A DNA stretch of 64,000 nucleotides from JAEYFP01 sp964579795 (GCA_964579795.1 CAZOHM010000001.1:1-64000); one strand, 5' to 3'. Shown: positions 32,484 to 41,916, counted from the stretch's first letter. The notes: generated by a model not told the origin, from the letters alone. Translations and numbers: made by a program.

Positions 32484-33266
32484 ATGAAATGCAGTGAAGT
32501 TATATCAAAGCTGGAGGAACTGTCACCACCGTCTTATGCAGTTGAGTGGGATAATGTTGGACTGCTTGTCGGACGCAGGGAAAAAGAGGTTCGAAAAATC
32601 TATATTGCTCTGGATGCGACAGACGAAACGATTCAGAATGCGGTTGAACTGCATGCAGACATGCTTTTGACACATCATCCGCTTATCTTTTCTGCAATGA
32701 AAAAGATAAATTCAGATCAATTTATTGGTCGACGTGTCTTGAGACTTGCCAGACATGATATCGCTTATTATGCAATGCATACCAATTTTGATATAATGGG
32801 AATGGCAGATGCTGCAGCAGATGAAATAGGCTTGAGAAAACGAAATGTTCTTGATACGACATTTGAAGATGAAATATCCAGAGAAGGATTTGGTAGAGTA
32901 GGTAAACTTCCGCAGATTATGAGTCTTGCAGAATGTGCTGTATACATAAAGAAATGCTTTCATATTGAGCATGTGAAGGTGATTGGTGATTTAGATGCAG
33001 AAATAGAAAACGCAGCAATCTGTCCGGGCTCAGGGAAAAGTATGATAAAAAAGGCAATAGAAGCGGGCGCAGATGTATTTATTACAGGTGATATTGATTA
33101 TCATGATGGGATGGATGCAGTTGCACAGGGACTGCAGGTGATTGATGCAGGTCATTATGAAATCGAAAAGATTTTTGTTCCATATATGAAAGAGTTTTTA
33201 AAGAGAGAATTTTCTGATCTAGCTGTATTTACACAGGATGTCAGGACACCGTCTTTTATATTATAA
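32484..33266 (+). CDS. Nif3-like dinuclear metal center protein
   Basis: The 260-residue protein is a short Nif3/YqfO homologue with the metal-binding LLTHHPLIF (His near 64 and 65), MHTNFD (near 98) and, late, AGHYEIEK. Family members form a hexameric ring with two metals per subunit. A GTP cyclohydrolase role has been proposed but is not settled. It lacks the PII-like insert of longer versions. AAAGGGGG precedes the start. Confidence 0.92.
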   Translation: MKCSEVISKLEELSPPSYAVEWDNVGLLVGRREKEVRKIYIALDATDETIQNAVELHADMLLTHHPLIFSAMKKINSDQFIGRRVLRLARHDIAYYAMHTNFDIMGMADAAADEIGLRKRNVLDTTFEDEISREGFGRVGKLPQIMSLAECAVYIKKCFHIEHVKVIGDLDAEIENAAICPGSGKSMIKKAIEAGADVFITGDIDYHDGMDAVAQGLQVIDAGHYEIEKIFVPYMKEFLKREFSDLAVFTQDVRTPSFIL

Positions 33267-33281
33267 TCATTGGAGGAAAAC

Positions 33282-34949
33282 ATGGAAAACAATATGCTGA
33301 AGGTAACGATTGGTGAGGAAACAAAAGAATATGAAGCAGGAGTCACCTATGAAAAAATAGCGCTGGATTTTCAAAAGGATTATAATGCAAAGATTGTGCT
33401 TGCATCTGTAAACGGAAAGTTGAGTGAGCTTCATAAGAAGTTAAACAAAGACTGCAATATTGAATTTAAAACAGTAAAGGACAGAACCGGATATAAAACC
33501 TATCGCAGAAGTGCATGCCTGCTTATGATTAAGGCTGTTCATGATGTAATTGGTGAAGACAGGCTTAAAAAGATTAAAGTGGAATTTTCTATCAGTAAAG
33601 GTCTGTTCTGTAATGCATATGGTGATTTTACTGTAGACCAGAAATTTCTTGATGCAGTGAAACAGAGAATGTTAGCGCTTGTAGATGAAAAGGTTCCGAT
33701 TTGGAAAACTTCCTATTCTATTGATGAAGCTGTTCAGATTTTTAAAAACCGGAAAATGAAGGATAAGGAGCGACTGTTTAAATATCGTAGAGCATCTCGC
33801 GTCAATATATACAGTATTGGAGATTTCCAGGATTATTATTATGGATATATGGTTCCAAATACGGGCTATATAACAGATTTTGATTTGTTTTTATATGATA
33901 CCGGATTTGTTTTGCAGATGCCAACAAGGAAAAAACCGGGCGTGATTCCACCGTTCGAACCACAGCATAAGCTTTATCAGACAATGAAGGAATCCAGTGA
34001 CTGGGGAGATGGAATCGGCATTGACACAGTAGGTGCTTTGAATGACCGTATTTGCAACGGAGATTTACAGGAACTGATTCTGGTACAGGAAGCATTGCAG
34101 GAAAGCAAGATTTCAGAGATTGCGGCTGATATTGTAAGCAGGGGTGGAAAAAAATTTGTAATGATTGCCGGTCCTTCTTCGTCAGGAAAAACCACATTTT
34201 CTCACAGACTGTCGGTTCAACTGCGGGCACATGGTCTTGTACCACATCCAATTGGTGTAGACGATTATTTTGTAGAGCGTGATAAGACACCAAAGGATGA
34301 AAACGGTAATTTCAATTTTGAATGTCTGGATGCAATTGATATTGAGGGATTCAATCATGATATGTGTGCATTACTGGAAGGAAAAACAGTAGAACTTCCG
34401 AGTTTTAACTTCAAAACAGGAAAGAGAGAGTACAAAGGAAATTTCAAAACACTTGGTCAGGATGACATTCTTGTCATCGAAGGAATCCATGGTTTGAATG
34501 AGAAAATGTCATATTCATTACCTGCTGAAAGCAAATACAAGATTTATATCAGCGCATTAACAGCATTGAATGTAGATGAACATAATAGAATTGCAACAAC
34601 AGACAGCAGACTGATTCGAAGAATGGTGCGTGATTATCGTACAAGAGGTGCATCTGCTCATAAGACACTGTCTATGTGGCAGTCAGTCAGAAAGGGCGAG
34701 GAGGAAAATATTTTTCCTTATCAGGAGTCTGCAGATGCAATGTTTAATTCAGCATTAATTTATGAGCTGGCTGTTTTGAAACAGTTTGCAGAGCCGCTCT
34801 TATTCAGTATAGAAAAAAATGATCCTGAATATCAGGAAGCAAAACGACTGTTAAAGTTTCTTGATTATTTTCTTGGTGTTACAAGCGAAAACTTACCGAA
34901 TAATTCAATTCTGCGTGAGTTTGTTGGAGGAAGTATTTTTAATGTATAA
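33282..34949 (+). CDS. TGS-domain nucleoside (uridine-type) kinase
   Basis: The 555-residue protein joins a ThrRS-like front, a TGS domain (about 1-60) and a SAD-like region (about 60-220), to a P-loop kinase. The kinase resembles uridine kinase/phosphoribulokinase, with GPSSSGKTTFSHRL near residue 293 and VIEGIHGLN near 396. This fusion is found in Clostridia and other anaerobes; the nucleoside has not been assigned here. Start 33282 is 5 bases after GGAGG; a TTG at 33270 lies before that site. The rnpB promoter lies in its last codons. Confidence 0.9.
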   Translation: MENNMLKVTIGEETKEYEAGVTYEKIALDFQKDYNAKIVLASVNGKLSELHKKLNKDCNIEFKTVKDRTGYKTYRRSACLLMIKAVHDVIGEDRLKKIKVEFSISKGLFCNAYGDFTVDQKFLDAVKQRMLALVDEKVPIWKTSYSIDEAVQIFKNRKMKDKERLFKYRRASRVNIYSIGDFQDYYYGYMVPNTGYITDFDLFLYDTGFVLQMPTRKKPGVIPPFEPQHKLYQTMKESSDWGDGIGIDTVGALNDRICNGDLQELILVQEALQESKISEIAADIVSRGGKKFVMIAGPSSSGKTTFSHRLSVQLRAHGLVPHPIGVDDYFVERDKTPKDENGNFNFECLDAIDIEGFNHDMCALLEGKTVELPSFNFKTGKREYKGNFKTLGQDDILVIEGIHGLNEKMSYSLPAESKYKIYISALTALNVDEHNRIATTDSRLIRRMVRDYRTRGASAHKTLSMWQSVRKGEEENIFPYQESADAMFNSALIYELAVLKQFAEPLLFSIEKNDPEYQEAKRLLKFLDYFLGVTSENLPNNSILREFVGGSIFNV

Positions 34950-34950
34950 T
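34921..34950 (+). promoter_or_regulatory. Promoter of rnpB
   Basis: TTGTTG (34921-34926), 18-bp spacer, perfect TATAAT (34945-34950). It overlaps the stop region of the kinase gene and lies about 17 bp before the mature 5' end. Confidence 0.65.
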
Positions 34951-34966
34951 ATGTAGTAATAATTAT

Positions 34967-35338
34967 GAGTGGAACAGACAATCGCGGCTGCAAGTGCCGA
35001 AAGGCCGCAGCTGAGGAAAGTCCGGGCTTCAAAGGGCAGGATGCCGGATAACGTCCGGTGGAGGTGACTCCAAGGCCAGTGCAACAGAAATATACCGCCA
35101 CATGGGCTTTTGCGTATGTGGTAAGGGTGGAAGGGCAGTTTAAGAGACTACCGCCTCTCTGGTAACAGGGAGGGCACATGTAAACCCCATTCGAAGCAAG
35201 ACCGAATTAGAAAGCGATACGGCTGCCCGTCGTGCTTTCAGGTAGGTCGCTTGAGACTGTCGGTAACGATAGTACCAGATAGATGATTGTCGTGGATGCA
35301 TACTGCATCTTAACATAACCCGGCTTATCGTTCCGCTC
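34967..35338 (+). ncRNA. rnpB: RNase P RNA
   Basis: The ends pair as P1 (GAGTGGAAC with GTTCCGCTC, 9 bp). Conserved elements in order: GAGGAAAGTCCGGGCTTC (J3/4 region), ACAGAAATATACCGCC, a long variable stem around 35100-35180, ACCCCATTCGAAGCAAGACC and the 3' ACATAACCCGGCTTA. The molecule removes tRNA 5' leaders. At about 372 nt it is full length. The ends are set from P1 and may be off by a few bases. Confidence 0.95.
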
Positions 35339-35365
35339 ATACTATTAATTGAGAGGAGTTCAGAA

Positions 35366-37561
35366 ATGTACAATGCAATATTGATCATTCAGGTAATTGC
35401 AGTATTGGTTTGCTTTGCGTGTGTACTGATACTGACTCTTCAAAGAGATACGCTGCTGTCAAAAATGATGCTTATTATTGCAATCTGTGGATTTGTACAG
35501 AACGCAGGCTATCTGATGGAGCTATACTCGAAGTCACTTGGAGAGGTCATGATGGCAATCCAATGTGAGTATATTGGTGGCGCATTTATTGTGAATTTAA
35601 TGACAGTATTTGTGTGTAAATATTGTAAATTCAAGTGTCCTAAGTTTTTACAAATTATAATCTTTTCTGTAAGTGTTCTTGTTATTCTTTCAGTATGGAC
35701 ATATCAATGGAATCCACTATACTACACAGGAGCGCAGTTCGTATTTACAGGTCCATTTCCACATGTTGTTCTTAAAAAGGGACCGCTTTATATTGTCTAT
35801 GCGTGTATGATTTATTTCGAACTGCTTTGCTGCAGTGCGGTTTCCATGATTTCCATTATTCGTTCAAGTGAGAAAAGAATGCGCCAGAACTGTTTTCTCC
35901 TTTTCCTAAGCTGCATAGTTCCTTCAATATTTCATCTGTGTGGTATTTTAAACATTATTGAAGGGTATGATACAGCTCCTCTTGGAGTTGCTTTGGGAAT
36001 TGGTATTTTTGGTATTTCTGTCGCCTGCCAGCGTATTTTTGATGTTGTTGAAACAGCACGTGAAAGTATTCTGATGAATCTGGATGATGCAATCATTATT
36101 GTTGACCAGGCACTGGGTTTTGAAGAAGCAAATGTAAAGGCTCTCGAGTTATTTCCTGTGTTAAAATCAGTTTCATGTGGTTCAGTCATTCCTGATTCGG
36201 ATTTTAACAAGATATTCAATAAGAACGGAGCAAGAGAGATTGTTATCGGAGATCGTTTTTATGATGTACATGTTAATAATATTATCAATTACAAAAGAAT
36301 TGTTGGTTATACAGTAGTTCTATTTGATGTGACCGAAAACAAATATCAGCTTCAAAAAATGATGGAATTAAAAGAACAGGCTGATTTGGCCAATCAGGCA
36401 AAGTCAGACTTCCTTGCAAATGTTTCGCATGAAATCAGGACACCCATTAATGCGGTACTTGGAATGAATGAAGTAATTCTCAGAGATTATGATGAGCCAC
36501 AGCTGCACGAGTATTCCCAGACAATTCAAAGTGCGGCTAAAACATTACTACAGTTGATTAATGACATTCTGGATTTCTCAAAGGTTGAAGCTGGAAAGCT
36601 GGAAATTATTTTTTCACAGTATGATGTTGCAGCTTTTTTTGATGATATGATAAATATTTATGAGTTTAAAACAAAGGAAAAGAATCTTGAATTCAAAAGT
36701 CGAATTGCAGCCAGTATTCCACGATTTTTGGTGGGTGATGTTGTGCGGATTAAACAGGTTCTTACTAATATTCTGACAAATGCGGTGAAATACACGAAGA
36801 CCGGAAGTATTATTTTCAGAGCTGCATTTGAGCAGGTGAGTGAGGAAGAAGGAAATCTGATTTTATCGGTTGAGGACACCGGAATTGGTATTATGGAAGG
36901 AGATATTCCGAGGCTGTTTGAAGGATTTGTCAGGCTGGATGAAAAGAAAAACCGAACGATAGAAGGAACAGGTCTGGGACTGAACATTACAAAACAATTG
37001 ATTGATTTGATGAATGGAGAATTGAAGGTTTACAGCGAATATGGAAAAGGGTCTGTATTTACGGCAATCATTCCACAAAATACTGTTCAGACTCAAAAAT
37101 CAGAGGTAGTAGGAAATTTGACAGACCGTATACACACCAGAGTGGAAAGAAAAGTCGATTTTACAGCACCGGGGGCGAAGGTACTGATTGTAGACGACAG
37201 TCAGACAAACCTTGTGGTTGCAGAGGCACTGCTGAAGGAAACAAAGGTTAAGATTACTACTGCATTAAGCGGCGAGCAATGTTTGAAGTGTGTGAGGAAT
37301 GAGCAGTATGATTTGATCTTTCTGGATCATAGAATGCCCCATATAGATGGGGTGGAAACATTGCATGAGATGAAAAAAATGACACATATGTGTGAGCATA
37401 CACCGGTTATAATGCTAACAGCCAATGCTGTAAATGATGCAAAGAACTATTATCTGGAAGAAGGGTTTGATGATTTCATTTCCAAACCAATCAGTGAGGC
37501 ATCCATTACGGGTATGGTGAAAAAATACTTGCCAAAAGAAAAAATATTGGAAGGAAATTAA
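35366..37561 (+). CDS. Hybrid histidine kinase with 7TM sensor
   Basis: The 731-residue protein has seven N-terminal hydrophobic segments (about 1-220, the 7TM histidine-kinase sensor type) and a PAS-like region (about 240-330). Next are HisKA with FLANVSHEIRTPINAVLG (phospho-His near 359), the ATPase domain (NAVKYT, EDTGIGI, GTGLGLNI) and a receiver (VLIVDDSQTN, phospho-Asp in FLDHRMPHIDG, KPI). No separate response regulator or output gene lies beside it, so the signal must pass to something elsewhere or the receiver tunes the kinase. GAGAGGAG precedes the start. Confidence 0.9.
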   Translation: MYNAILIIQVIAVLVCFACVLILTLQRDTLLSKMMLIIAICGFVQNAGYLMELYSKSLGEVMMAIQCEYIGGAFIVNLMTVFVCKYCKFKCPKFLQIIIFSVSVLVILSVWTYQWNPLYYTGAQFVFTGPFPHVVLKKGPLYIVYACMIYFELLCCSAVSMISIIRSSEKRMRQNCFLLFLSCIVPSIFHLCGILNIIEGYDTAPLGVALGIGIFGISVACQRIFDVVETARESILMNLDDAIIIVDQALGFEEANVKALELFPVLKSVSCGSVIPDSDFNKIFNKNGAREIVIGDRFYDVHVNNIINYKRIVGYTVVLFDVTENKYQLQKMMELKEQADLANQAKSDFLANVSHEIRTPINAVLGMNEVILRDYDEPQLHEYSQTIQSAAKTLLQLINDILDFSKVEAGKLEIIFSQYDVAAFFDDMINIYEFKTKEKNLEFKSRIAASIPRFLVGDVVRIKQVLTNILTNAVKYTKTGSIIFRAAFEQVSEEEGNLILSVEDTGIGIMEGDIPRLFEGFVRLDEKKNRTIEGTGLGLNITKQLIDLMNGELKVYSEYGKGSVFTAIIPQNTVQTQKSEVVGNLTDRIHTRVERKVDFTAPGAKVLIVDDSQTNLVVAEALLKETKVKITTALSGEQCLKCVRNEQYDLIFLDHRMPHIDGVETLHEMKKMTHMCEHTPVIMLTANAVNDAKNYYLEEGFDDFISKPISEASITGMVKKYLPKEKILEGN

Positions 37562-37563
37562 TT

Positions 37564-38823
37564 ATGGAGTATATGAATAATTTAGGAAAAAGAGCAAAGC
37601 AAGCAGCTGAAACAATGAATATTTTGTCTACTGAAATGAAAAATAAAGGACTTATGTGTGCTGCAGGGGCACTGCTTGAAAAAGAAGATTACATCATTCA
37701 GGAAAATGTTCTGGATGTAGAAAATGCAGTTAAAGCTGGAACTTCCAAGGCAATGGTAGACAGATTGCAGTTGAATCATGACAGGCTATGCGCTATGGCA
37801 CAGGGACTTGAGCAAATCGCCACACTTTGTGATCCGATTGGTGAAGTGTTGGATGAAAACCGACGCGAGAATGGGTTGCTGATCAGGAAGGTTCGAGTAC
37901 CAATGGGCGTAATTGGAATTATCTATGAATCAAGACCGAATGTAACTGCAGATGCATTTGGATTATGTTTTAAATCAGGAAACGCAGTGATTTTAAGAGG
38001 TGGTTCGGACGCAATTCATTCCAATATTGCAATTGTGACAGTACTGCGTGAGGCATTGAAAAATGTGGGACTTCCAGAAGACGCATTGCTGCTGATTGAA
38101 GACACCGCTCGTGAGGTTGTCACAGAGTTTATGAAACTAAATCAGTATGTGGATCTTTTGATTCCTCGTGGCGGTGCGGGACTTATTAAATCAGTATTAC
38201 AAAATGCGACGATTCCTGTTATTGAAACAGGAACAGGAAATTGTCACATTTTCGTTGATGAAACTGCAGACATAGATATGGCAGTTAGTATTATTGATAA
38301 TGCAAAAACACAGAGAATGGGTGTCTGTAATGCATGTGAGTCGCTCCTTGTACATGAGAAGATTGCAGCACAGGCTGTTCCAGCTATTTACGAGAGACTT
38401 ACGAGCAAGCATGTCGAAGTACGCGCAGGGGAAAAAGCATTTATCATTTGTAAGGATGCATGTCGGGATATGAAGCATGCAACTGAGGAGGATTATGGAA
38501 CAGAGTATTTGGATGCGATTATTTCCTTACAGATTGTTCCTGATGTCGATGCAGCAATTGCTCATGTAAATCAATACACGACACATCATTCAGAAGCTAT
38601 TATTACAAATAACATGGAAAATGCAGAAAAATTCCTGAATGAAGTGGATGCGGCAGCTGTATATGTTAATGCATCGACACGTTTTACAGATGGATTTGAG
38701 TTTGGTTTTGGTGCTGAAATAGGCATCAGTACGCAAAAGATGCATGCAAGAGGGCCAATGGGTCTGGAAGCATTGACTTCTATTAAATATAAAATATATG
38801 GTCAGGGACAGGTCAGACAGTAG
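37564..38823 (+). CDS. proA: Gamma-glutamyl phosphate reductase
   Basis: The 419-residue NADPH enzyme makes glutamate semialdehyde for proline. The catalytic Cys lies in RMGVCNACESLLVH near residue 261, with substrate motifs GVIGIIYESRPNVT (near 117) and LIPRGGAGLI. Length and order are normal. The partner kinase gene proB is not adjacent. AAGGAAATTAATT precedes the start. It follows the kinase gene by two bases, so the two may be co-transcribed. Confidence 0.96.
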   Translation: MEYMNNLGKRAKQAAETMNILSTEMKNKGLMCAAGALLEKEDYIIQENVLDVENAVKAGTSKAMVDRLQLNHDRLCAMAQGLEQIATLCDPIGEVLDENRRENGLLIRKVRVPMGVIGIIYESRPNVTADAFGLCFKSGNAVILRGGSDAIHSNIAIVTVLREALKNVGLPEDALLLIEDTAREVVTEFMKLNQYVDLLIPRGGAGLIKSVLQNATIPVIETGTGNCHIFVDETADIDMAVSIIDNAKTQRMGVCNACESLLVHEKIAAQAVPAIYERLTSKHVEVRAGEKAFIICKDACRDMKHATEEDYGTEYLDAIISLQIVPDVDAAIAHVNQYTTHHSEAIITNNMENAEKFLNEVDAAAVYVNASTRFTDGFEFGFGAEIGISTQKMHARGPMGLEALTSIKYKIYGQGQVRQ

Positions 38824-38862
38824 TAGCCATGAAATGGATAATTAACAAACCTTGAGAAGAAA

Positions 38863-38907
38863 ATCCCCGGTAAATCAACGCATGTTGCGGTTTGAATTAC
38901 CGGGGAT
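38863..38907. terminator. Bidirectional terminator, proA/pyrI
   Basis: Stem ATCCCCGGTAA with TTACCGGGGAT (38863-38873 with 38897-38907) around a longer loop, flanked by A-runs before and T-runs after, between convergent genes. Confidence 0.85.
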
Positions 38908-38914
38908 AATTTTG

Positions 38915-39349
38915 CTATAGATTTTTTTCGCTATACTGTTCTTCACAGTATTTACAACGATATATTCCATTTTCTGAATCTGTCAGTACAAAAATATGTG
39001 TCAGTTCCTGCTCTATGGAAGTAATACAGCGGGGATTCTTGCATTTGATTACATTTTTTATTTCCTTTGGCAGAACAAGATCTTTCTTTTCGACGATATG
39101 TCCATCCTTGATAACATTAATTGTAATATTGTGATCGATGAAACCAAGAATATCGAGATCAAGCATATCAATATCACATTCAACCTTCAGAATATCCTTT
39201 TTTCCCATTTTATTGCTTTTTGCGTTTTTGATAATTGCAACTGTACAGTCAAGCTGATCAAGCTTTAAATCATGATAGATGGAAAGACTTTTTCCGGCAT
39301 GAATATGATCCAGAACGAAGCCTTCCTCAATTTTACCTACGTTTAGCAT
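38915..39349 (-). CDS. pyrI: Aspartate carbamoyltransferase regulatory chain
   Basis: The 144-residue chain has an N-terminal nucleotide-binding domain and a C-terminal zinc domain with four cysteines (CKNPRC and CKYC). It binds the catalytic chain and passes on control by nucleotides. AAGGGAGG precedes the start, 21 bases after pyrB. No other pyrimidine genes are in the window. Confidence 0.95.
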   Translation of the reverse strand: MLNVGKIEEGFVLDHIHAGKSLSIYHDLKLDQLDCTVAIIKNAKSNKMGKKDILKVECDIDMLDLDILGFIDHNITINVIKDGHIVEKKDLVLPKEIKNVIKCKNPRCITSIEQELTHIFVLTDSENGIYRCKYCEEQYSEKNL

Positions 39350-39370
39350 AACAGTATCATCCTCCCTTTA

Positions 39371-40285
39371 TTAAACAAGCTCCAGTAATGTGAGAATCAG
39401 TGCCATTCTTACATAGACACCATATTGTACCTGCTTAAAGTACACAGCACGTGGATCATCATCAATTTCAACAGATATTTCGTTAACACGAGGTAACGGA
39501 TGAAGGACGAGCATGTCTTTTCGTGCAAGCTCCATTTTAGCTTTATTTAAGACATAAAAATCTTTCAAGCGTACATAGTCCTCTTCATTAAAAAAGCGTT
39601 CACGCTGCACACGTGTCATATAGAGTAAATCAAGTTCCGGCATGACTTCCTCAAGACGAATGACTTCTTGGAATGGAATACTGTTACGTTCGAGAACGTC
39701 CTCTCTGATATAATCCGGAATACGAAGCTCTTCTGGAGAAATAAAGATAAACGAAATACCAGGATAACGAATCAGAGCATTTATCAATGAGTGTACTGTA
39801 CGACCGAATTTCAAGTCGCCGCAAAGACCAATTGTGAGATTACTGAGGCGACCCTTTAATGCACGAATGGTAAGCAAATCAGTCAGTGTCTGTGTGGGGT
39901 GCTGATGTCCGCCATCACCTGCGTTAATAACCGGTATAGATGATTTTGAGGCTGCTACCATCGGAGCCCCTTCTTTTGGATGACGCATTGCACAGATGTC
40001 TGCATAGCAGGATATCATACGAATTGTATCTGAAACGCTTTCTCCCTTTGCTGCAGAAGAAGAATTTGCAGAAGCAAAGCCAAGTACTTTACCACCAAGA
40101 TGCATCATGGCTGACTCAAAACTGAGTCTTGTTCTTGTACTTGGTTCGTAAAAACAGGTAGCAAGAATCTTTCCATCACAGATATGTGTGTATTTTTTCG
40201 GATTATTCTGGATGTCTGTGGCAAGATCCAGTAGTTTGTCAAGCTCGTCTACCGAGAAATCCAAGGGACTCATTAAATGTCTCAT
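39371..40285 (-). CDS. pyrB: Aspartate carbamoyltransferase catalytic chain
   Basis: The 304-residue enzyme makes carbamoyl aspartate, the first committed step of pyrimidine synthesis. It shows the carbamoyl phosphate site FYEPSTRTRLSFE (near residues 47-59), NAGDGGHQHPTQTLTDL (near 125) and the late LHPLPRVNE. Length is typical. GAGG lies before the start. A -35/-10 pair (TTTACG, 16 bp, TAATAA) lies at about 40337-40310 on the minus strand. Confidence 0.97.
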   Translation of the reverse strand: MRHLMSPLDFSVDELDKLLDLATDIQNNPKKYTHICDGKILATCFYEPSTRTRLSFESAMMHLGGKVLGFASANSSSAAKGESVSDTIRMISCYADICAMRHPKEGAPMVAASKSSIPVINAGDGGHQHPTQTLTDLLTIRALKGRLSNLTIGLCGDLKFGRTVHSLINALIRYPGISFIFISPEELRIPDYIREDVLERNSIPFQEVIRLEEVMPELDLLYMTRVQRERFFNEEDYVRLKDFYVLNKAKMELARKDMLVLHPLPRVNEISVEIDDDPRAVYFKQVQYGVYVRMALILTLLELV

Positions 40286-40337
40286 ACAATTTACCTCATT
40301 TCATTTTATTTATTATTGCTGATGTTTAGTGCGTAAA

Positions 40338-40366
40338 AAAACGAAGATAAAAATTATCTTCGTTTT
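40338..40366 (-). terminator. Terminator of the nitroreductase gene
   Basis: A 13-bp A/T-rich stem, AAAACGAAGATAA/TTATCTTCGTTTT, is followed on the minus strand by TTTTTT. It lies between the nitroreductase stop and the pyrB promoter. Confidence 0.85.
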
Positions 40367-40371
40367 AATAG

Positions 40372-40911
40372 TTATTTATAGGATAATAATTCTGCAACAG
40401 ATTTTCTCTTTGGAGCCTCTGGTGATTCTAAAGGATGTCCAATACAAATAATATTAACGAGTTCTCTATCTTCTGGGAGCTCTAATATAGATGATAATTT
40501 GTCATCAAAGATACCCATAATCACAGTCGCAAGACCATATTCATGAGCTGCAAGACAAAATGTCTGAGATGCAATTCCGGCATCAAACATCTGCCATGTG
40601 TCTTTTCTGCTGGTGGTAAATGATCCATCGCGCTCATAGCCACATCTGTTTTTTAGAACAGTAACGGCAATCAGCATAGGTGCTGCATTCATTGTACCAG
40701 AATTATAAGTAAAGCAGGTAGTGCATTCGTCTGCAATTTTATCTTTTAACTGTGGAGATTCGATTGCGATATAGCGTACAATCTGTGTATTCTTCCAGGA
40801 TGGAGCATAGGAAGCAGCACTTACAATCTTTTCCAATACCTCGTGAGATACCGCCTCGTCAGTAAATTTGCGGATACTACGTCTGCTTAAAATACAATCT
40901 ATTGTCTGCAC
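40372..40911 (-). CDS. Nitroreductase family protein (GTG start)
   Basis: The 179-residue flavoprotein carries the FMN-binding RRSIRKF near residue 10, ASYAPSWKNTQ (near 35), and the late GLATVIMGIFDD and IICIGHP. Such enzymes reduce nitro compounds, quinones or disulfides with NAD(P)H. The start is GTG at 40909-40911, 6 bases after AAAGGAGGA; an ATG-based reading from 40992 would include the promoter. Substrate is not determined. It has its own promoter and terminator. Confidence 0.88.
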   Translation of the reverse strand: MQTIDCILSRRSIRKFTDEAVSHEVLEKIVSAASYAPSWKNTQIVRYIAIESPQLKDKIADECTTCFTYNSGTMNAAPMLIAVTVLKNRCGYERDGSFTTSRKDTWQMFDAGIASQTFCLAAHEYGLATVIMGIFDDKLSSILELPEDRELVNIICIGHPLESPEAPKRKSVAELLSYK

Positions 40912-40963
40912 AGTAATTCCTCCTTTACACATGTAAAAACAGTTACTTTCAAACAGCATATTA

Positions 40964-41028
40964 AGTATAATATATCCGGAAATCTTATTCAAGTATGTTT
41001 TGCAATATTTTAAATATTGTACTATACT
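40964..41028. promoter_or_regulatory. Back-to-back promoters
   Basis: Minus strand: TTGAAT (40992-40987), 17 bp, TATACT (40969-40964) for the nitroreductase gene. Plus strand: TTGCAA (41000-41005), 17 bp, TATACT (41023-41028) for the PH-domain gene. The -35 boxes are 7 bp apart. Confidence 0.7.
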
Positions 41029-41072
41029 AAATGTAATTAGGCATAAACATACAAAAGAAAGGAACTGAGATT

Positions 41073-41450
41073 ATGGGATTTATTGAAAGAAAGAGATGGC
41101 TTTTTCTTGGCTTACCATTTACCTTTACAAAGTATACAGTAGAGGAGGAAATGCTTACCATCAATCGAGGCTTTTTGAAAACATCAGAAGATGCCTGCTA
41201 TATGTACAAGATTCTGGATATAAAGCTGGAAAAAACATTACTTGAGAGAATTTTTGGACTTGGAACGATTATCTGCTATACGGGTGATGTAACAGATAAG
41301 GTACTTAGAATTGAACATGTGAAGAATTCAAAGGAAATCAAAGATTTTATTATCAGACAGTCTGAAGAAATGCGGAGAAAGAGACGAACCTTGAATACGC
41401 TTAGTTTGACAGAGGGTATGGGTGAAATTGATGATGCGGATTTAGATTAA
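41073..41450 (+). CDS. Bacterial PH-domain protein
   Basis: The 125-residue protein fits the small bPH (YdbS/YdbT-like) family: FTKYTVEEEMLTINRGFLKT, then YKILDIKLEKTLLERIFGLGTI. Unlike YdbS it has no membrane helices. PH domains bind lipids or proteins; no role is known. The C-terminal 30 residues are charged. AAAGAAAGGA precedes the start. It is a single-gene unit with its own promoter and terminator. Confidence 0.82.
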   Translation: MGFIERKRWLFLGLPFTFTKYTVEEEMLTINRGFLKTSEDACYMYKILDIKLEKTLLERIFGLGTIICYTGDVTDKVLRIEHVKNSKEIKDFIIRQSEEMRRKRRTLNTLSLTEGMGEIDDADLD

Positions 41451-41454
41451 CAGG

Positions 41455-41498
41455 AAAGGGTGTTTCAGGACGTGGTTATTACGTCTTGGACACCCTTT
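41455..41498. terminator. Bidirectional terminator
   Basis: Stem AAAGGGTGT/ACACCCTTT (41455-41463 with 41490-41498), with an inner ACGT pair. It overlaps the last codons of the convergent minus-strand gene that ends at 41479. Confidence 0.8.
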
Positions 41499-41916
41499 TC
41501 AGCAGGTTTTCAAATAGCAATCCGGTGATAAACCAGCAGGGAGCGTAGTCGAGTCGGATAACACCGCGAATACTCAAATGCGAGCGGCTATAATCCCATG
41601 GACAAGAACCGTGTTTTTTTAGAATGCTTCCGCTTATAAACTCTACAATATAGATCACTGTCATATATACGATACCTCGTACCCATATTGTTTTACTTTT
41701 TAAAAGCTTATAAAGTGGCAGAATTAAAAACCCCATTCCGTAAATTGGAAACATCCATATGGAAGTGACTCCTTTCAGTTTCCAATCACGTCTTCGGAAG
41801 GAATTAATAGCTGTGAAGGTGATTTCCAGACACCATCCCATAATACCGCACAATAAAATACATTTTAATATTTTCTTCATAATATGAGTATGCGAAGAAA
41901 ATGAATCTTTATTCAT
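41479..41916 (-). CDS. PF06541-like four-TM membrane protein
   Basis: The 145-residue protein has four hydrophobic segments and the marks of the family listed as putative ABC-transporter type IV: GWCLEITFTAI, SIWMFPIYGMG, and WDYSRSHLSIRGVIRLDY. No transporter ATPase is nearby and the transporter label rests on weak ground. Two starts are possible (41916 and 41880), neither with a good ribosome binding site. The 3' end overlaps the terminator stem. Confidence 0.75.
   Translation of the reverse strand: MNKDSFSSHTHIMKKILKCILLCGIMGWCLEITFTAINSFRRRDWKLKGVTSIWMFPIYGMGFLILPLYKLLKSKTIWVRGIVYMTVIYIVEFISGSILKKHGSCPWDYSRSHLSIRGVIRLDYAPCWFITGLLFENLLKRVSKT

Noticed and set aside
30636..34949. Unusual operon around dnaG-rpoD
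   Set aside because: The order dgt-dnaG-rpoD-trmK-nif3 is ordinary for Clostridia and needs no special explanation.
40286..40371. Attenuator in front of pyrB
   Set aside because: The hairpin at 40338-40366 lies upstream of the likely pyrB promoter and has its T-run right after the nitroreductase stop, so it is that gene's terminator.
41479..41916. ABC transporter permease
   Set aside because: The family name says transporter, but there is no ATPase partner and only four short helices; kept as a membrane protein.
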